Below, piece by piece: positions 16,327 through 24,339 of a DNA stretch of 64,000 nucleotides. This stretch comes from Longispora fulva. Lineage in GTDB: Bacteria; Actinomycetota; Actinomycetes; Mycobacteriales; Micromonosporaceae. The notes below the pieces were generated by a model. That model was given only the letters and a program-made list of their open reading frames with translations, did no database searches and was not told the DNA's origin. The translations under genes were made by a program, and so were the position numbers. Positions within the stretch are counted from its first letter, which is position 1. The number at the start of each line of letters is the position of its first letter. The stretch is taken from positions 4,712,001 through 4,776,000 of the forward strand of contig NZ_JADOUF010000001.1 of assembly GCF_015751905.1 (NCBI RefSeq). Direction: 5' to 3'.

Positions 16327-18186
16327 TCAGATGTCCCCGAGATGGCTGTCCTCCATCGCGTCCGGGTCAAAGTCCGCTTCCTGTCCAGCCTGCTCAAGGG
16401 CCTCCTTGACCACCCGGAACGCCAACCCCGGCGGATAGCCTTTCCGGGCCAGCGCGCCCACCACCTTGCGCAGCACCGCCTCCGACGACCCGGTGACCGA
16501 CCGCAACCTGCGGGCCACGAACTCCCGCGCCGTCGCCTCCTCCGTCTCCGGGTCCAACTCCTCCAACGCCTCGCCGATGGTGTCCGAATCGACTCCCTTG
16601 CGGCGAAGCTCCTGCCCCAACGCCCGCCGGGCCAGGCCACGCCCGCGATGACGGGTACTCACCCACTCCCTCGCGAAGGCGGCGTCATCGATGAGGCCGA
16701 CCTCGTCGTACCGGTCGAGCACCGCTGCCGCGGCGTCGTCGGGGACACCGCGCTTGGCGAGGGCCGCCGCCAGTTCCGAACGGGTCCGGGGGCGGTCGTT
16801 GAGCAGCCGCAGGCAGATGGCGCGGGCGGCCTGTTCCGGGTTCTTGGCGATCTCCAGGCGGGCGGCTTCGGCGCGGTCGAGGGCGGCTTGGGCGCGTTCC
16901 TCGGGGGTTTTGCGGGGGCGGGGGTCGCGGGGGCGGGACTCCCTGGGCTTGGGCTCTCTGGGTTTCCTGGGCTTGGGCTCCTCGGGTTCCCTCGTGCTGG
17001 ATCCCCAGATCCTGGGCTCTCTGGTTCGGGGGTCGCCGGTTCGGGGGTCGCCGGCCCGGGCTTCACGGGCTCGCGGATCGCCGGGGTCGTGGGCTGGACG
17101 TCCGATGCGGGGCCGCGTTGAGGCGTCGGCCGAGTCGAACGACGGCGACTCCTGGTGGCCGTGGTAGGCGGGGTGCCAATCGGAGGCCGCCGATGCCGGG
17201 CCCGCTCCACTGTCCGCGTCCGGATGCCCAGGAACGTCGTCGGGATCGGACGCGTCAGCGCGGCTGCCGAATGTCTGCCACGGACCGGACGAGGTCACCC
17301 GGGGGCTGTCGACCGCTCCCCCGGTCTGTCCCTTCGCCCGCTTCTTGGCACCCAACCCACCGCCCCGGGACAGGCCGCCCCGTCGGTCGCCGAACGAGGA
17401 CCGGGCACCGTCCCCGAACGGTCGCCCGATCCGGGCGGACGGATCGTCAGGATCGGCCGGGCCCTCGGCGGGGGCGACCTGTGCGGTGTCGCGCCCCGGC
17501 GGTGGGGCCGAGGCTCTGGCTGCGCGGGTCGAACGGCGTCGGGAGGCGCGGCCGTCGTCCTCCAGAGGCTGGTCGGACCAGGGCAGGACCCGACCGGTCC
17601 CCCGGCTGATGCCGTCGGGGCCGGGGGGCGCCTCGGTGGCGGGGGACGGCAGGTCCGCGGCGCGCATGAGTCGGAGGCCATCGAGCGGTGGGACCGGTCG
17701 TCCGGTGGAGAGACTTTCGGAACTCGCCTCACCGGCACCGCCAGGAACAAGCCTCGCGGAACCTTCCCCGCCAGCACCACCGTCAGAAACAGGGCTTACG
17801 AAACCCGCTCCACCAGCACCTTCAGGGACAGCCCCCGGAGCACCCTCGCCACCAGCACGGCCAGGAACGCGGGCAGGGGAACCCTCCCCACCGGCCCGGT
17901 CGGAACGACCCTCATCGCCAGCCAGCCAAGGAGACTCCGGTCGCGCGTGACCGGCCGGCACGGAAACCTGGAGGCCCGGCCACGGATCCGGACCGTCGTC
18001 GACCACATCGCGCTCCCACCAGCCCGCACCCACCGGAGGCGGTGCGGGGGTGCCGCGAGCAGCGGAGTCGGACGGCGCGGGCGCACCCTCATCGAGGACG
18101 CGCCCGTCACCGTCGGAGAACGACTCAGATCCCGGACGCCGCGCGGGCCGCGAGCTGGACGCGGGAGGATCGTCGGGCCGGGACAC
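16327..18186 (-). CDS. recX: RecX regulator of RecA, with a long disordered N-terminal extension
   Basis: 619 residues from GTG 18186, two bases after the recA stop. Only the last ~193 residues (from about 427) form RecX: AARAICLRLLNDRPRTRSELA, FAREWVSTRHRGRGLARRAL, LRRKGVDSDTIGEAL and RKGYPPGLAFRVVKEAL. RecX binds RecA filaments and limits their activity. Typical RecX proteins have about 150-250 residues. The first ~425 residues are low complexity, rich in Gly, Pro, Ser, Arg and Asp, with GDPRT/REP/KPRE-type repeats. Shorter internal starts are possible, but the frame stays open throughout. Translation is probably coupled to recA. Confidence 0.88.
   Translation of the reverse strand: MSRPDDPPASSSRPARRPGSESFSDGDGRVLDEGAPAPSDSAARGTPAPPPVGAGWWERDVVDDGPDPWPGLQVSVPAGHARPESPWLAGDEGRSDRAGGEGSPARVPGRAGGEGAPGAVPEGAGGAGFVSPVSDGGAGGEGSARLVPGGAGEASSESLSTGRPVPPLDGLRLMRAADLPSPATEAPPGPDGISRGTGRVLPWSDQPLEDDGRASRRRSTRAARASAPPPGRDTAQVAPAEGPADPDDPSARIGRPFGDGARSSFGDRRGGLSRGGGLGAKKRAKGQTGGAVDSPRVTSSGPWQTFGSRADASDPDDVPGHPDADSGAGPASAASDWHPAYHGHQESPSFDSADASTRPRIGRPAHDPGDPRAREARAGDPRTGDPRTREPRIWGSSTREPEEPKPRKPREPKPRESRPRDPRPRKTPEERAQAALDRAEAARLEIAKNPEQAARAICLRLLNDRPRTRSELAAALAKRGVPDDAAAAVLDRYDEVGLIDDAAFAREWVSTRHRGRGLARRALGQELRRKGVDSDTIGEALEELDPETEEATAREFVARRLRSVTGSSEAVLRKVVGALARKGYPPGLAFRVVKEALEQAGQEADFDPDAMEDSHLGDI
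17023..17052 (-). repeat. Tandem 15-bp repeat inside recX
   Basis: Two perfect copies of GGTTCGGGGGTCGCC encode the repeated GDPRT units in the RecX extension. Related imperfect units lie on either side, suggesting growth of the linker by slippage or unequal recombination. Confidence 0.7.
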
Positions 18187-18188
18187 GG

Positions 18189-19229
18189 TCAGAAGTCGAC
18201 CGGCGGGGCCGTGACGGCGTCGGCGTCGAGGACCGCCCCGACGCCCAGCTTCTCCTTGATCTTCTTCTCGATCTCGGCGGCCACGTCCGGGTTCTCGCGG
18301 AGGAAGTTCCGCGCGTTCTCCTTGCCCTGGCCGAGCTGGTCGCCGTCGTACGTGTACCACGCGCCGGACTTGCGGATGATGCTCTGCTCGACACCGACGT
18401 CGATGAGGGAGCCTTCGCGGCTGATCCCCTTGCCGTACATGATGTCGAACTCGGCCTGCTTGAAGGGTGAGGCCACCTTGTTCTTGACGACCTTGACCCT
18501 GGTCCGGTTGCCGACGACGTCGGTGCCGTCCTTGAGGCTCTCGATCCGGCGGATGTCGAGGCGGACGGAGGCGTAGAACTTCAGCGCCTTACCACCGGTC
18601 GTGGTCTCCGGCGAGCCGAACATGACGCCGATCTTCTCGCGGAGCTGGTTGATGAAGATGGCCGTGGTGCCGGAGTTGCTCAGGGCGCCGGTGATCTTCC
18701 GGAGGGCCTGGCTCATCAGGCGGGCCTGGAGGCCGACGTGGCTGTCGCCCATCTCGCCCTCGATCTCGGCGCGGGGCACGAGGGCCGCGACGGAGTCGAT
18801 GACGATCAGATCGATCGCGCCGGAGCGGATCAGCATGTCGGTGATCTCGAGCGCCTGCTCACCGGTGTCGGGCTGCGAGACGAGCAGGGCGTCGGTGTCG
18901 ACGCCGAGCGCCTTCGCGTACTCCGGGTCGAGGGCGTGCTCCGCGTCGATGAACGCCGCGATGCCGCCGTTGGCCTGCGCGTTGGCGATCAGGTGCAGGG
19001 TGAGGGTGGTCTTACCGGAGGACTCCGGACCGTAGATCTCCACCACGCGACCGCGCGGGATGCCGCCGATGCCCAGGGCGATGTCCAGGGCGATGGAACC
19101 GGTCGGGATCACCGCGATGGGCTGCGCCGTCCTGTCGCCCAGTCGCATCACCGAGCCCTTGCCGAACTGCTTGTCGATCTGCGCGAGGGCCAGATCGAGC
19201 GCCTTCTCACGGTCCGGACCTGCTGCCAT
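18189..19229 (-). CDS. recA: Recombinase RecA
   Basis: 346 residues from ATG 19229 (AGGGG upstream), giving the usual actinobacterial opening [12 protein letters not shown]; in-frame starts further upstream are not needed. Walker A GPESSGKT at 67-74, [12 protein letters not shown], Walker [11 protein letters not shown], and loop regions [10 protein letters not shown] and [12 protein letters not shown] are intact, with no intein. RecA catalyses strand exchange and triggers LexA self-cleavage. The upstream promoter carries a LexA box, and recX follows two bases after the stop. Confidence 0.98.
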   Translation of the reverse strand: MAAGPDREKALDLALAQIDKQFGKGSVMRLGDRTAQPIAVIPTGSIALDIALGIGGIPRGRVVEIYGPESSGKTTLTLHLIANAQANGGIAAFIDAEHALDPEYAKALGVDTDALLVSQPDTGEQALEITDMLIRSGAIDLIVIDSVAALVPRAEIEGEMGDSHVGLQARLMSQALRKITGALSNSGTTAIFINQLREKIGVMFGSPETTTGGKALKFYASVRLDIRRIESLKDGTDVVGNRTRVKVVKNKVASPFKQAEFDIMYGKGISREGSLIDVGVEQSIIRKSGAWYTYDGDQLGQGKENARNFLRENPDVAAEIEKKIKEKLGVGAVLDADAVTAPPVDF

Positions 19230-19338
19230 CGCCGTCACCCCTGTAGTCGCCGTCTTCGCGGTCGCTCGCTTGTTCACGCTGACACCGTAGGCGGCGGGTC
19301 TGACATTTCTTCCCCCGACCCGCCTGCCACGAGTAAGC

Positions 19339-19366
19339 ACATTAGCCGAACACGTGTTCTATTCAA
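19339..19366 (-). promoter_or_regulatory. recA promoter with LexA (SOS) box in the spacer
   Basis: On the minus strand, TTGAAT (19366-19361) and TAATGT (19344-19339) are separated by 16 bases. The spacer holds the palindrome GAAC-ACGT-GTTC (19348-19359), which fits the Gram-positive/actinobacterial SOS box GAACNNNNGTTC. Bound LexA would block polymerase directly. The promoter lies about 110 bases before the recA ATG, between DUF3046 and recA. Confidence 0.85.
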
Positions 19367-19437
19367 GTCGCGACACGGAGATTGCTTCCGCCAACCCCTG
19401 CAAAAGCTAACAAAAGCCCCAGAAAAGTGGCACAAGA

Positions 19438-19638
19438 TCAGCGAAGTTTCGCCGGTACCCGGTCCGGATACGCCGCGCACACGGCCCGCCAGACGGTGAC
19501 CGTGGCCACGCCCCTGGCCAGCGCCTCGCGGATGGTCAGCCCGTCGAGCTGGGTGATGTTCTGGTCGGCGGCGACGCTCTCGGCGTACGTCGCGCCGAAC
19601 ACCTGCTCCAGCCGCTGCCAGAAGTCGGTCTGTCTCAC
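19438..19638 (-). CDS. DUF3046 family protein
   Basis: 66 residues. The GTG at 19638 shares GTGA with the stop of the MFS gene upstream, suggesting coupled translation. FWQRLEQVFGATYAESVAADQ...LDGLTIREALARG...VWRAVCAAY...PAKLR is the typical DUF3046 pattern. In actinobacteria this small cytosolic protein is commonly encoded just upstream of recA, as here. Its function is unknown. Confidence 0.9.
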   Translation of the reverse strand: MRQTDFWQRLEQVFGATYAESVAADQNITQLDGLTIREALARGVATVTVWRAVCAAYPDRVPAKLR

Positions 19639-21089
19639 GCACCGACCCTAACAGCGGGGCGGACCCGCAACGCCAGGGCGAGTACCGGCACGGCGCACGC
19701 GGCGGCCAGCACCGCCAGTACCGGGTAGCCGGCGATCTGGACCACCACGCCGCCGAGCGCACCGGCACCGGCGCCGGACAGGCCCATCACGAGGTCCGAC
19801 AGGCCCTGGGCCGCAGGGCGGCGGGCGACGGGGACGGACTCCACGAGCAGCGTCGAGCCGCCGATCATCGTGCACGACCAGCCCAGGCCCAGGGTGAACA
19901 GGCCGGCGGCGAGCTGGGGGGTGCCGTGGTCGGCCGTGCCGGCGATCGCGCACGCTGCCAGGAGCAGGCCGAGGCCGGTGAGGATGACGGGGCGGCGGCC
20001 GAACCGGTCGGTGGCGAGGCCGACGAGGGGACTCAGGGCGTACATCCCGGCGATGTGCAGGCTGAGCACGATGCCGACGATGCTCAGGACGTCGCCGTGG
20101 TCGATGCCGGGGGTCTGGCCGATGTAGATGGGGGTCATGGACATCACGCCGACCATGACGAGGTGGCCGACGGCGGTGGCCGCGAGGCCGAGGCGGGCGG
20201 CGGGGATGGCTGTGACCAGACGGAACGCCGCCCGCATTCCGAACCGGCGCTCGACGGCGGGTGCCCGGTCGGCCACCGGGGCGAAGTCGTCGGCCAGGGC
20301 GGTTCCGGAGGAGGCCGCGCCGAGGCCCGGAGCCTCCTCGCCATCAGCCGGGGCGGAACCGCCGGAGGCCGGGGCGGCGCGCGGCCCGGGCGGCGCACCA
20401 CCGAAGACAGCCGGAGCCACGCCGGACCCGCCCGAGCCCGGCGCAGAGCCCACCCCGGCCAGCGCCGGCGCCGCCAACTCCCGCGCCACCAGCAGCGGAT
20501 CCGGCCGCAGCAATGCCCAGATCAACACCCCGGCCAGCAGGAACGCCATCGCGCTGAACACGAACGGCCCCGCCAGTTCCGGCAGGTCCACCCAGTACCT
20601 GCGGAGCAGCGCGTCCGCCGGGCGGGACAGGTTCGGCCCCGCCACCGACCCGATCGTCGTGGCCCAGACCACGATGGACAGCTGCCAGCCCCGCCGGGCC
20701 GGGTCGGCGAGGTCGACGGCGGCGTACCGGGCCTGCAGGTTGGCCGCCGTGCTCCCGCCGAAGCAGAACATGCCGAGGAACGCCAGCGGTCCGGACTCCA
20801 GTACTGCCGCGGCGACGACGAGGAGGGCTCCGAGGGTGCCGACGGAGTAGCCCAGCAGAAGCCCCGGGCGGCGGCCGGCGCGGTTCATCAGCCGGGTCAT
20901 CGGGATGGCCAGCAGCGCGCCGCCGACGACGGCCCCGCTCTGGGCGAGGCCGGACAGGCCGGGGCCGCCGGTGAGCCGCGCGGTGAGCAGGGCGCCCACG
21001 GCGATGCCGATGGCGACCCCCACGCCCCCGATCACGTTCGTGATCATGAGTAGGCGGAGGGTGCGGCGCTGGACCCGAGCGGTGTTCAC
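19635..21089 (-). CDS. MFS transporter
   Basis: 484 residues from GTG 21089 (a GTG at 21122 is also in frame and would overlap the MocR gene). Twelve hydrophobic segments fall in two halves. MFS loop signatures RLMNRAGRRPGLLLGY (between helices 2 and 3) and GLATDRFGRRPVILTG (second half) are present. Substrate unknown; probably an efflux carrier. The central cytoplasmic loop is expanded to roughly 90 residues, rich in Gly, Ala, Pro and Ser. It lies 25 bases downstream of the MocR regulator stop in the same direction and overlaps DUF3046. Confidence 0.88.
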   Translation of the reverse strand: MNTARVQRRTLRLLMITNVIGGVGVAIGIAVGALLTARLTGGPGLSGLAQSGAVVGGALLAIPMTRLMNRAGRRPGLLLGYSVGTLGALLVVAAAVLESGPLAFLGMFCFGGSTAANLQARYAAVDLADPARRGWQLSIVVWATTIGSVAGPNLSRPADALLRRYWVDLPELAGPFVFSAMAFLLAGVLIWALLRPDPLLVARELAAPALAGVGSAPGSGGSGVAPAVFGGAPPGPRAAPASGGSAPADGEEAPGLGAASSGTALADDFAPVADRAPAVERRFGMRAAFRLVTAIPAARLGLAATAVGHLVMVGVMSMTPIYIGQTPGIDHGDVLSIVGIVLSLHIAGMYALSPLVGLATDRFGRRPVILTGLGLLLAACAIAGTADHGTPQLAAGLFTLGLGWSCTMIGGSTLLVESVPVARRPAAQGLSDLVMGLSGAGAGALGGVVVQIAGYPVLAVLAAACAVPVLALALRVRPAVRVGA

Positions 21090-21114
21090 GTCTGCGATCC
21101 TCGCACGGCCAGGA

Positions 21115-22440
21115 TCAGACACTGCGCCTCCCTGACGTGGGCGTGACGGCCGTCAAGATGGCGTCAGCCAGTGGGGCGACCTGCGCGTCGGCGAGGCCAC
21201 TGATCGTGATCCGGACCGCCGGCGGGCTCAGCTGCCGGTACGCGGCCCCGGCCGCCACCGCCCAGCCGGCGTCCCGCAGGCGCGCGACCGCTGTCGTCTC
21301 GTCGGGGACGGGCAGCCAGACGTTGATGCCGCTGCGGCCGTACCCGTCGAGGCCGCGGTGGGACAGGGCGGTCAGGAGCTGGGCGCGGCGCGCGCGGTAG
21401 ACGGCGCTGGCCTCGCGCACCGCCACGGCGGCCGGACCGGAGCCCCACAGCTCCAGGACCGCGTGCTGCAGGACCGTGGACACCCAGCCCGCGCCGAGCC
21501 GGAGCCGGCCGGACACCCGGCCGAGGGTCGCGGCGTCCCCGGCGACGACGGCGAGCCGCAGGTCGGGGCCGTAGGCCTTGGACACGGAGCGGATGTACGC
21601 CCAGGCCGGGGTGACCCCGGCGAGGGCGTGCAGCGGCACGTCGTCCAGGTCGCCACAGTGGTCGTCCTCGATGACCAGCACGTCGGCGTGCGCGGCGAGC
21701 AGCACCCGCAGCGCCGCCGAGCGTTCCGGGGTCAGGGCCGCGCCGGTTGGGTTGTGCGCGCGGGAGGTGACCACAAGCGCGCGCACTCCGGCGGCGAGCG
21801 CCGCGGCCAGCCCGTCGAGGGTCGGCCCGGCCTCGTCGACCGGCACCGGCACGATCCGCAGGCCCATCGCGGCGGCGAGGTCGAGCAGGTTGGCCCAACC
21901 CGGGTCCTCCACGCCGACGGCGTCGCCAGGGCTGAGGTGGGCGACGAGCAGGCGTTCGATCGCGTCGAGCGCGCCGCTGGTCACCACGATCTCCTCGGCG
22001 GCGATCCCGTCGAGGGCCAGCCGGTCGCTGGCGGCGGCCGCCAGCTCGGGCAGCACGCCGGCGTCGCGGTAGCTGACCGGGGCCGGCGCGATTCTGGCCA
22101 GGACCGGGCCGAGCCGGGGCAGCAGGTCCAGGTTCGGGGCCCCGGAGGAAAGATCGACCACATTCTCGGGTACCGGGAGCACCTGCCCGGCCCGCCCGCC
22201 CACCGCCGGCCGGTCCCGGACCCTGGTCCCGTTCCGCCCGGCGGTCTCCACGACCCCGCGCTGCCGGAGCGCCGCGTACGCCGAGGAAACCGTCGCCGGG
22301 CTCACCCCGAGCTCGGCCGCGAGCCCCCGGATCGGTGGCAGTGGCGCGCCCACCGGCAGGGCACCCGTGCGGATGCCGGCCTCGACGCTGGCCGCGATGG
22401 AGACGGCACTGTCCCCGCTGAACTGATAATGTACTGGCAC
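21115..22440 (-). CDS. MocR/PdxR-type regulator (GntR winged helix + aminotransferase domain)
   Basis: 441 residues from GTG 22440. The N-terminus is a GntR winged helix (GAPLPPIRGLAAELGVSPATVSSAYAAL), followed by a fold-type I aminotransferase domain with the PLP lysine at K288 in SVSKAYGPDLR, plus SRAHNPTGAALT and VIEDDHCGDLDDVP. MocR proteins sense PLP, vitamin B6 vitamers or amino compounds. It is divergent from a flavin-barrel/GNAT fusion gene; two direct repeats in the shared promoter are the likely operator. Downstream is an MFS gene. Enzyme activity is not expected. Confidence 0.92.
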   Translation of the reverse strand: MPVHYQFSGDSAVSIAASVEAGIRTGALPVGAPLPPIRGLAAELGVSPATVSSAYAALRQRGVVETAGRNGTRVRDRPAVGGRAGQVLPVPENVVDLSSGAPNLDLLPRLGPVLARIAPAPVSYRDAGVLPELAAAASDRLALDGIAAEEIVVTSGALDAIERLLVAHLSPGDAVGVEDPGWANLLDLAAAMGLRIVPVPVDEAGPTLDGLAAALAAGVRALVVTSRAHNPTGAALTPERSAALRVLLAAHADVLVIEDDHCGDLDDVPLHALAGVTPAWAYIRSVSKAYGPDLRLAVVAGDAATLGRVSGRLRLGAGWVSTVLQHAVLELWGSGPAAVAVREASAVYRARRAQLLTALSHRGLDGYGRSGINVWLPVPDETTAVARLRDAGWAVAAGAAYRQLSPPAVRITISGLADAQVAPLADAILTAVTPTSGRRSV

Positions 22441-22463
22441 AGTTAAAGGATTGTACTAGAACA
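22430..22463. promoter_or_regulatory. Probable MocR operator: 12-bp direct repeats 22 bp apart
   Basis: TGTACTGGCACA (22430-22441) and TGTACTAGAACA (22452-22463) agree at 10 of 12 positions and start 22 bases apart, two helical turns. They sit between the divergent MocR and oxidase-like genes; the first copy covers the MocR GTG start. Spaced direct repeats are the usual operator form for this regulator class. Confidence 0.65.
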
Positions 22464-22474
22464 AAGGTCGTGCC

Positions 22475-23656
22475 ATGAGTCGGACCCTCCCCCTGCGCAA
22501 GTCGATCAGGTTCACCGACGACCGCGCCGTCCTGCACCGCACCCTCGACGAGGCGGACGTCGCCCACCTCGCCCTCGTCGTCGACGGCGAGCCCCGAGTG
22601 CTGCCCATGTTCCACGTCCGGGTCGGCGAGCGGGTCTACGTGCACGGCTCGACCGGCGGCCGGTTCGGGCTGGAGGCCCGGGACCGGGAGCTGCGGCTGT
22701 GCCTGTCGGTGACCATCGTCGACGGGCTCGTGCTGGCCAAGAACCAGTTCAACCACTCAGCCAACTACCGGTCCGTCGTCGTGCACGGCGTCGCGGAGGT
22801 CGTCACCGACCCGGTCGAGCGGGACGTCGCGTTCGCCGCGTTCATGGAGAAGGTCGCCCCCGGCCGGGCCGCCGACTCCCGGCCGCCGAACCCGAAGGAG
22901 CTGGCCCAGACCACCCTGATCGCCCTCGACCTGGCCGAGGCAACGGTCAAGGTCCGCGCCGGCGGCCCGGTGAACGAGCCCGAGGACGCCGACCTGCCGT
23001 ACTGGTCCGGCGTCGTCCCCATCGTCACCACCCGGCTCGCCCCGGTGTCGGAGACCGGCGAGGAACCGCCCGCGTACCTCGCGGCCACGCCCTGGCACCA
23101 CGCCGCCACGATGACCGGTGAGCGACTTCGCCTGGAAGCCCTGCACGTCGGGCACGCGCAGGACCTCTTCGAGGCCGGGGCCGACCCCGAGGTGTGGCCG
23201 TGGCTGTACGCCACCCAGCCGCGCACCGTCGAGGAGATGGCCGACCTCATCGCCGGGGCCGTCGCCGACCAGGAACGAGTCGCGTGGGCCCAGATCGACA
23301 CCGCCACCGGCCGCGCCATCGGCACCACGTCCTACTACCAGGTCGACCCGCGCAACCGGAGCGTCGCGATCGGGTACACCTGGCTGGGCAAGCCCTGGTG
23401 GCGGCGCGGCTTCAACACCGAATCCAAGCTGCTGATGCTGCGGCGCGCCTTCGACGACCTCGGCGCGCTCAAGGTCACCTGGCACACGGACAACCGGAAC
23501 AACCGGTCCCAACAGGCCATCGAACGCCTCGGCGCGAAGCTCGAAGGTGTCATCCGTCACCATCGGGTCCGGCCGGACGGCACGCTGCGCGACACATACT
23601 GGTACGGCATGACGGCCGACGAGTGGCCCGAGGCGCGGACCCGCTTGGAGGGCTGA
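22475..23656 (+). CDS. Fusion of a PNPOx-like flavin split-barrel protein and a GNAT acetyltransferase
   Basis: 393 residues; ATG 22475 with AAAGG seven bases upstream. Residues 1-165 are a pyridoxamine 5'-phosphate oxidase-like split barrel (VAHLALVVDGEPRVLPM, YVHGSTGGRFG, NYRSVVVHGVAEVV). From about residue 210 a GNAT of the ribosomal-protein-acetylating type follows (RLRLEALHVGHAQDLFEAG, GYTWLGKPWWRRGFNTESKLLML, WHTDNRNNRSQQAIERLGAKLEG). The substrates are unknown. The divergent MocR regulator suggests control linked to vitamin B6 or an amino compound. Confidence 0.88.
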   Translation: MSRTLPLRKSIRFTDDRAVLHRTLDEADVAHLALVVDGEPRVLPMFHVRVGERVYVHGSTGGRFGLEARDRELRLCLSVTIVDGLVLAKNQFNHSANYRSVVVHGVAEVVTDPVERDVAFAAFMEKVAPGRAADSRPPNPKELAQTTLIALDLAEATVKVRAGGPVNEPEDADLPYWSGVVPIVTTRLAPVSETGEEPPAYLAATPWHHAATMTGERLRLEALHVGHAQDLFEAGADPEVWPWLYATQPRTVEEMADLIAGAVADQERVAWAQIDTATGRAIGTTSYYQVDPRNRSVAIGYTWLGKPWWRRGFNTESKLLMLRRAFDDLGALKVTWHTDNRNNRSQQAIERLGAKLEGVIRHHRVRPDGTLRDTYWYGMTADEWPEARTRLEG

Positions 23657-23657
23657 C

Positions 23658-24299
23658 ATGTTCGGTGTGACCGACCTGTGGACGTACGTCCTCGGCGCTT
23701 TCCTGATCGTGCTGCTCCCCGGCCCCAACTCGCTCTACGTCCTGGCCACGGCGGCCCGGCACGGCGTGCGCGCCGGGTACCGGGGCGCGGCCGGCGTCTT
23801 CGTCGGCGACACCGTGCTCATGGTGCTGTCGGCGGCCGGGGTGGCGTCGCTGCTGCGGGCATACCCGCCGGCGTTCCTGGCGGTGAAGTACGCCGGAGCG
23901 GCCTACCTCGCCTTCATGGGGCTGAAGATGGCGTGGGGCGCGGTGCGGTCCTGGCGCGCGCCGGCCTCCGAACCCGTCGCGGAGGTCGTTGAGGAGACGC
24001 CCCGACCGTTCCGCCGGGCGCTCACCGTCAGCCTGCTGAACCCGAAGGCGATCCTGTTCTTCGTGTCCTTCTTCATCCAGTTCGTCGACCCGGGCTACGC
24101 GCACCCGGCGCTGTCCTTCGCGGTGCTCGGCGCGATCGTGCAGGTGTTCAGCCTGGCGTACCTGAGCACGCTGATCTTCGGGGGCGTGCTGCTGGCGGCG
24201 CAGTTCCGGCGTCGGCGGCGGTTGTCGGCGGTGCTCGCCACCGGGGCTGGGGTGTTGTTCCTGGGCTTCAGCGCGAAACTCGCCACGGCTTCGCTGTAG
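23658..24299 (+). CDS. LysE/LeuE-family amino-acid exporter
   Basis: 213 residues, one base after the preceding stop, so probably co-transcribed with the fusion gene. The signature LIVLLPGPNSLYVLATAARHGVRAGYRGAAG is typical of the LysE/RhtB family, with about six membrane helices and SLLNPKAILFFVSFFIQFV in the second half. It probably exports an amino acid or derivative; the ligand is unknown. Pairing with a GNAT and a MocR-type regulator suggests a modify-and-export unit for an amino compound (inference). Confidence 0.9.
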   Translation: MFGVTDLWTYVLGAFLIVLLPGPNSLYVLATAARHGVRAGYRGAAGVFVGDTVLMVLSAAGVASLLRAYPPAFLAVKYAGAAYLAFMGLKMAWGAVRSWRAPASEPVAEVVEETPRPFRRALTVSLLNPKAILFFVSFFIQFVDPGYAHPALSFAVLGAIVQVFSLAYLSTLIFGGVLLAAQFRRRRRLSAVLATGAGVLFLGFSAKLATASL

Positions 24300-24339
24300 C
24301 CGCGGGGGTTCCGGCCGGCGCGCCCCGCAGAATAGACGC

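Noticed and set aside
16155-16409. Possible small + strand gene of 84 codons in the rny-recX gap
   Set aside because: It runs into the recX coding end, has no ribosome site and no recognisable pattern.
16153-18576. Several 250-470-codon + strand frames opposite recX and recA
   Set aside because: Low complexity, no ribosome sites or known motifs; recX core and recA on the minus strand explain the sequence.
18189-19229. RecA intein
   Set aside because: The RecA frame is continuous at normal length with all motifs in order.
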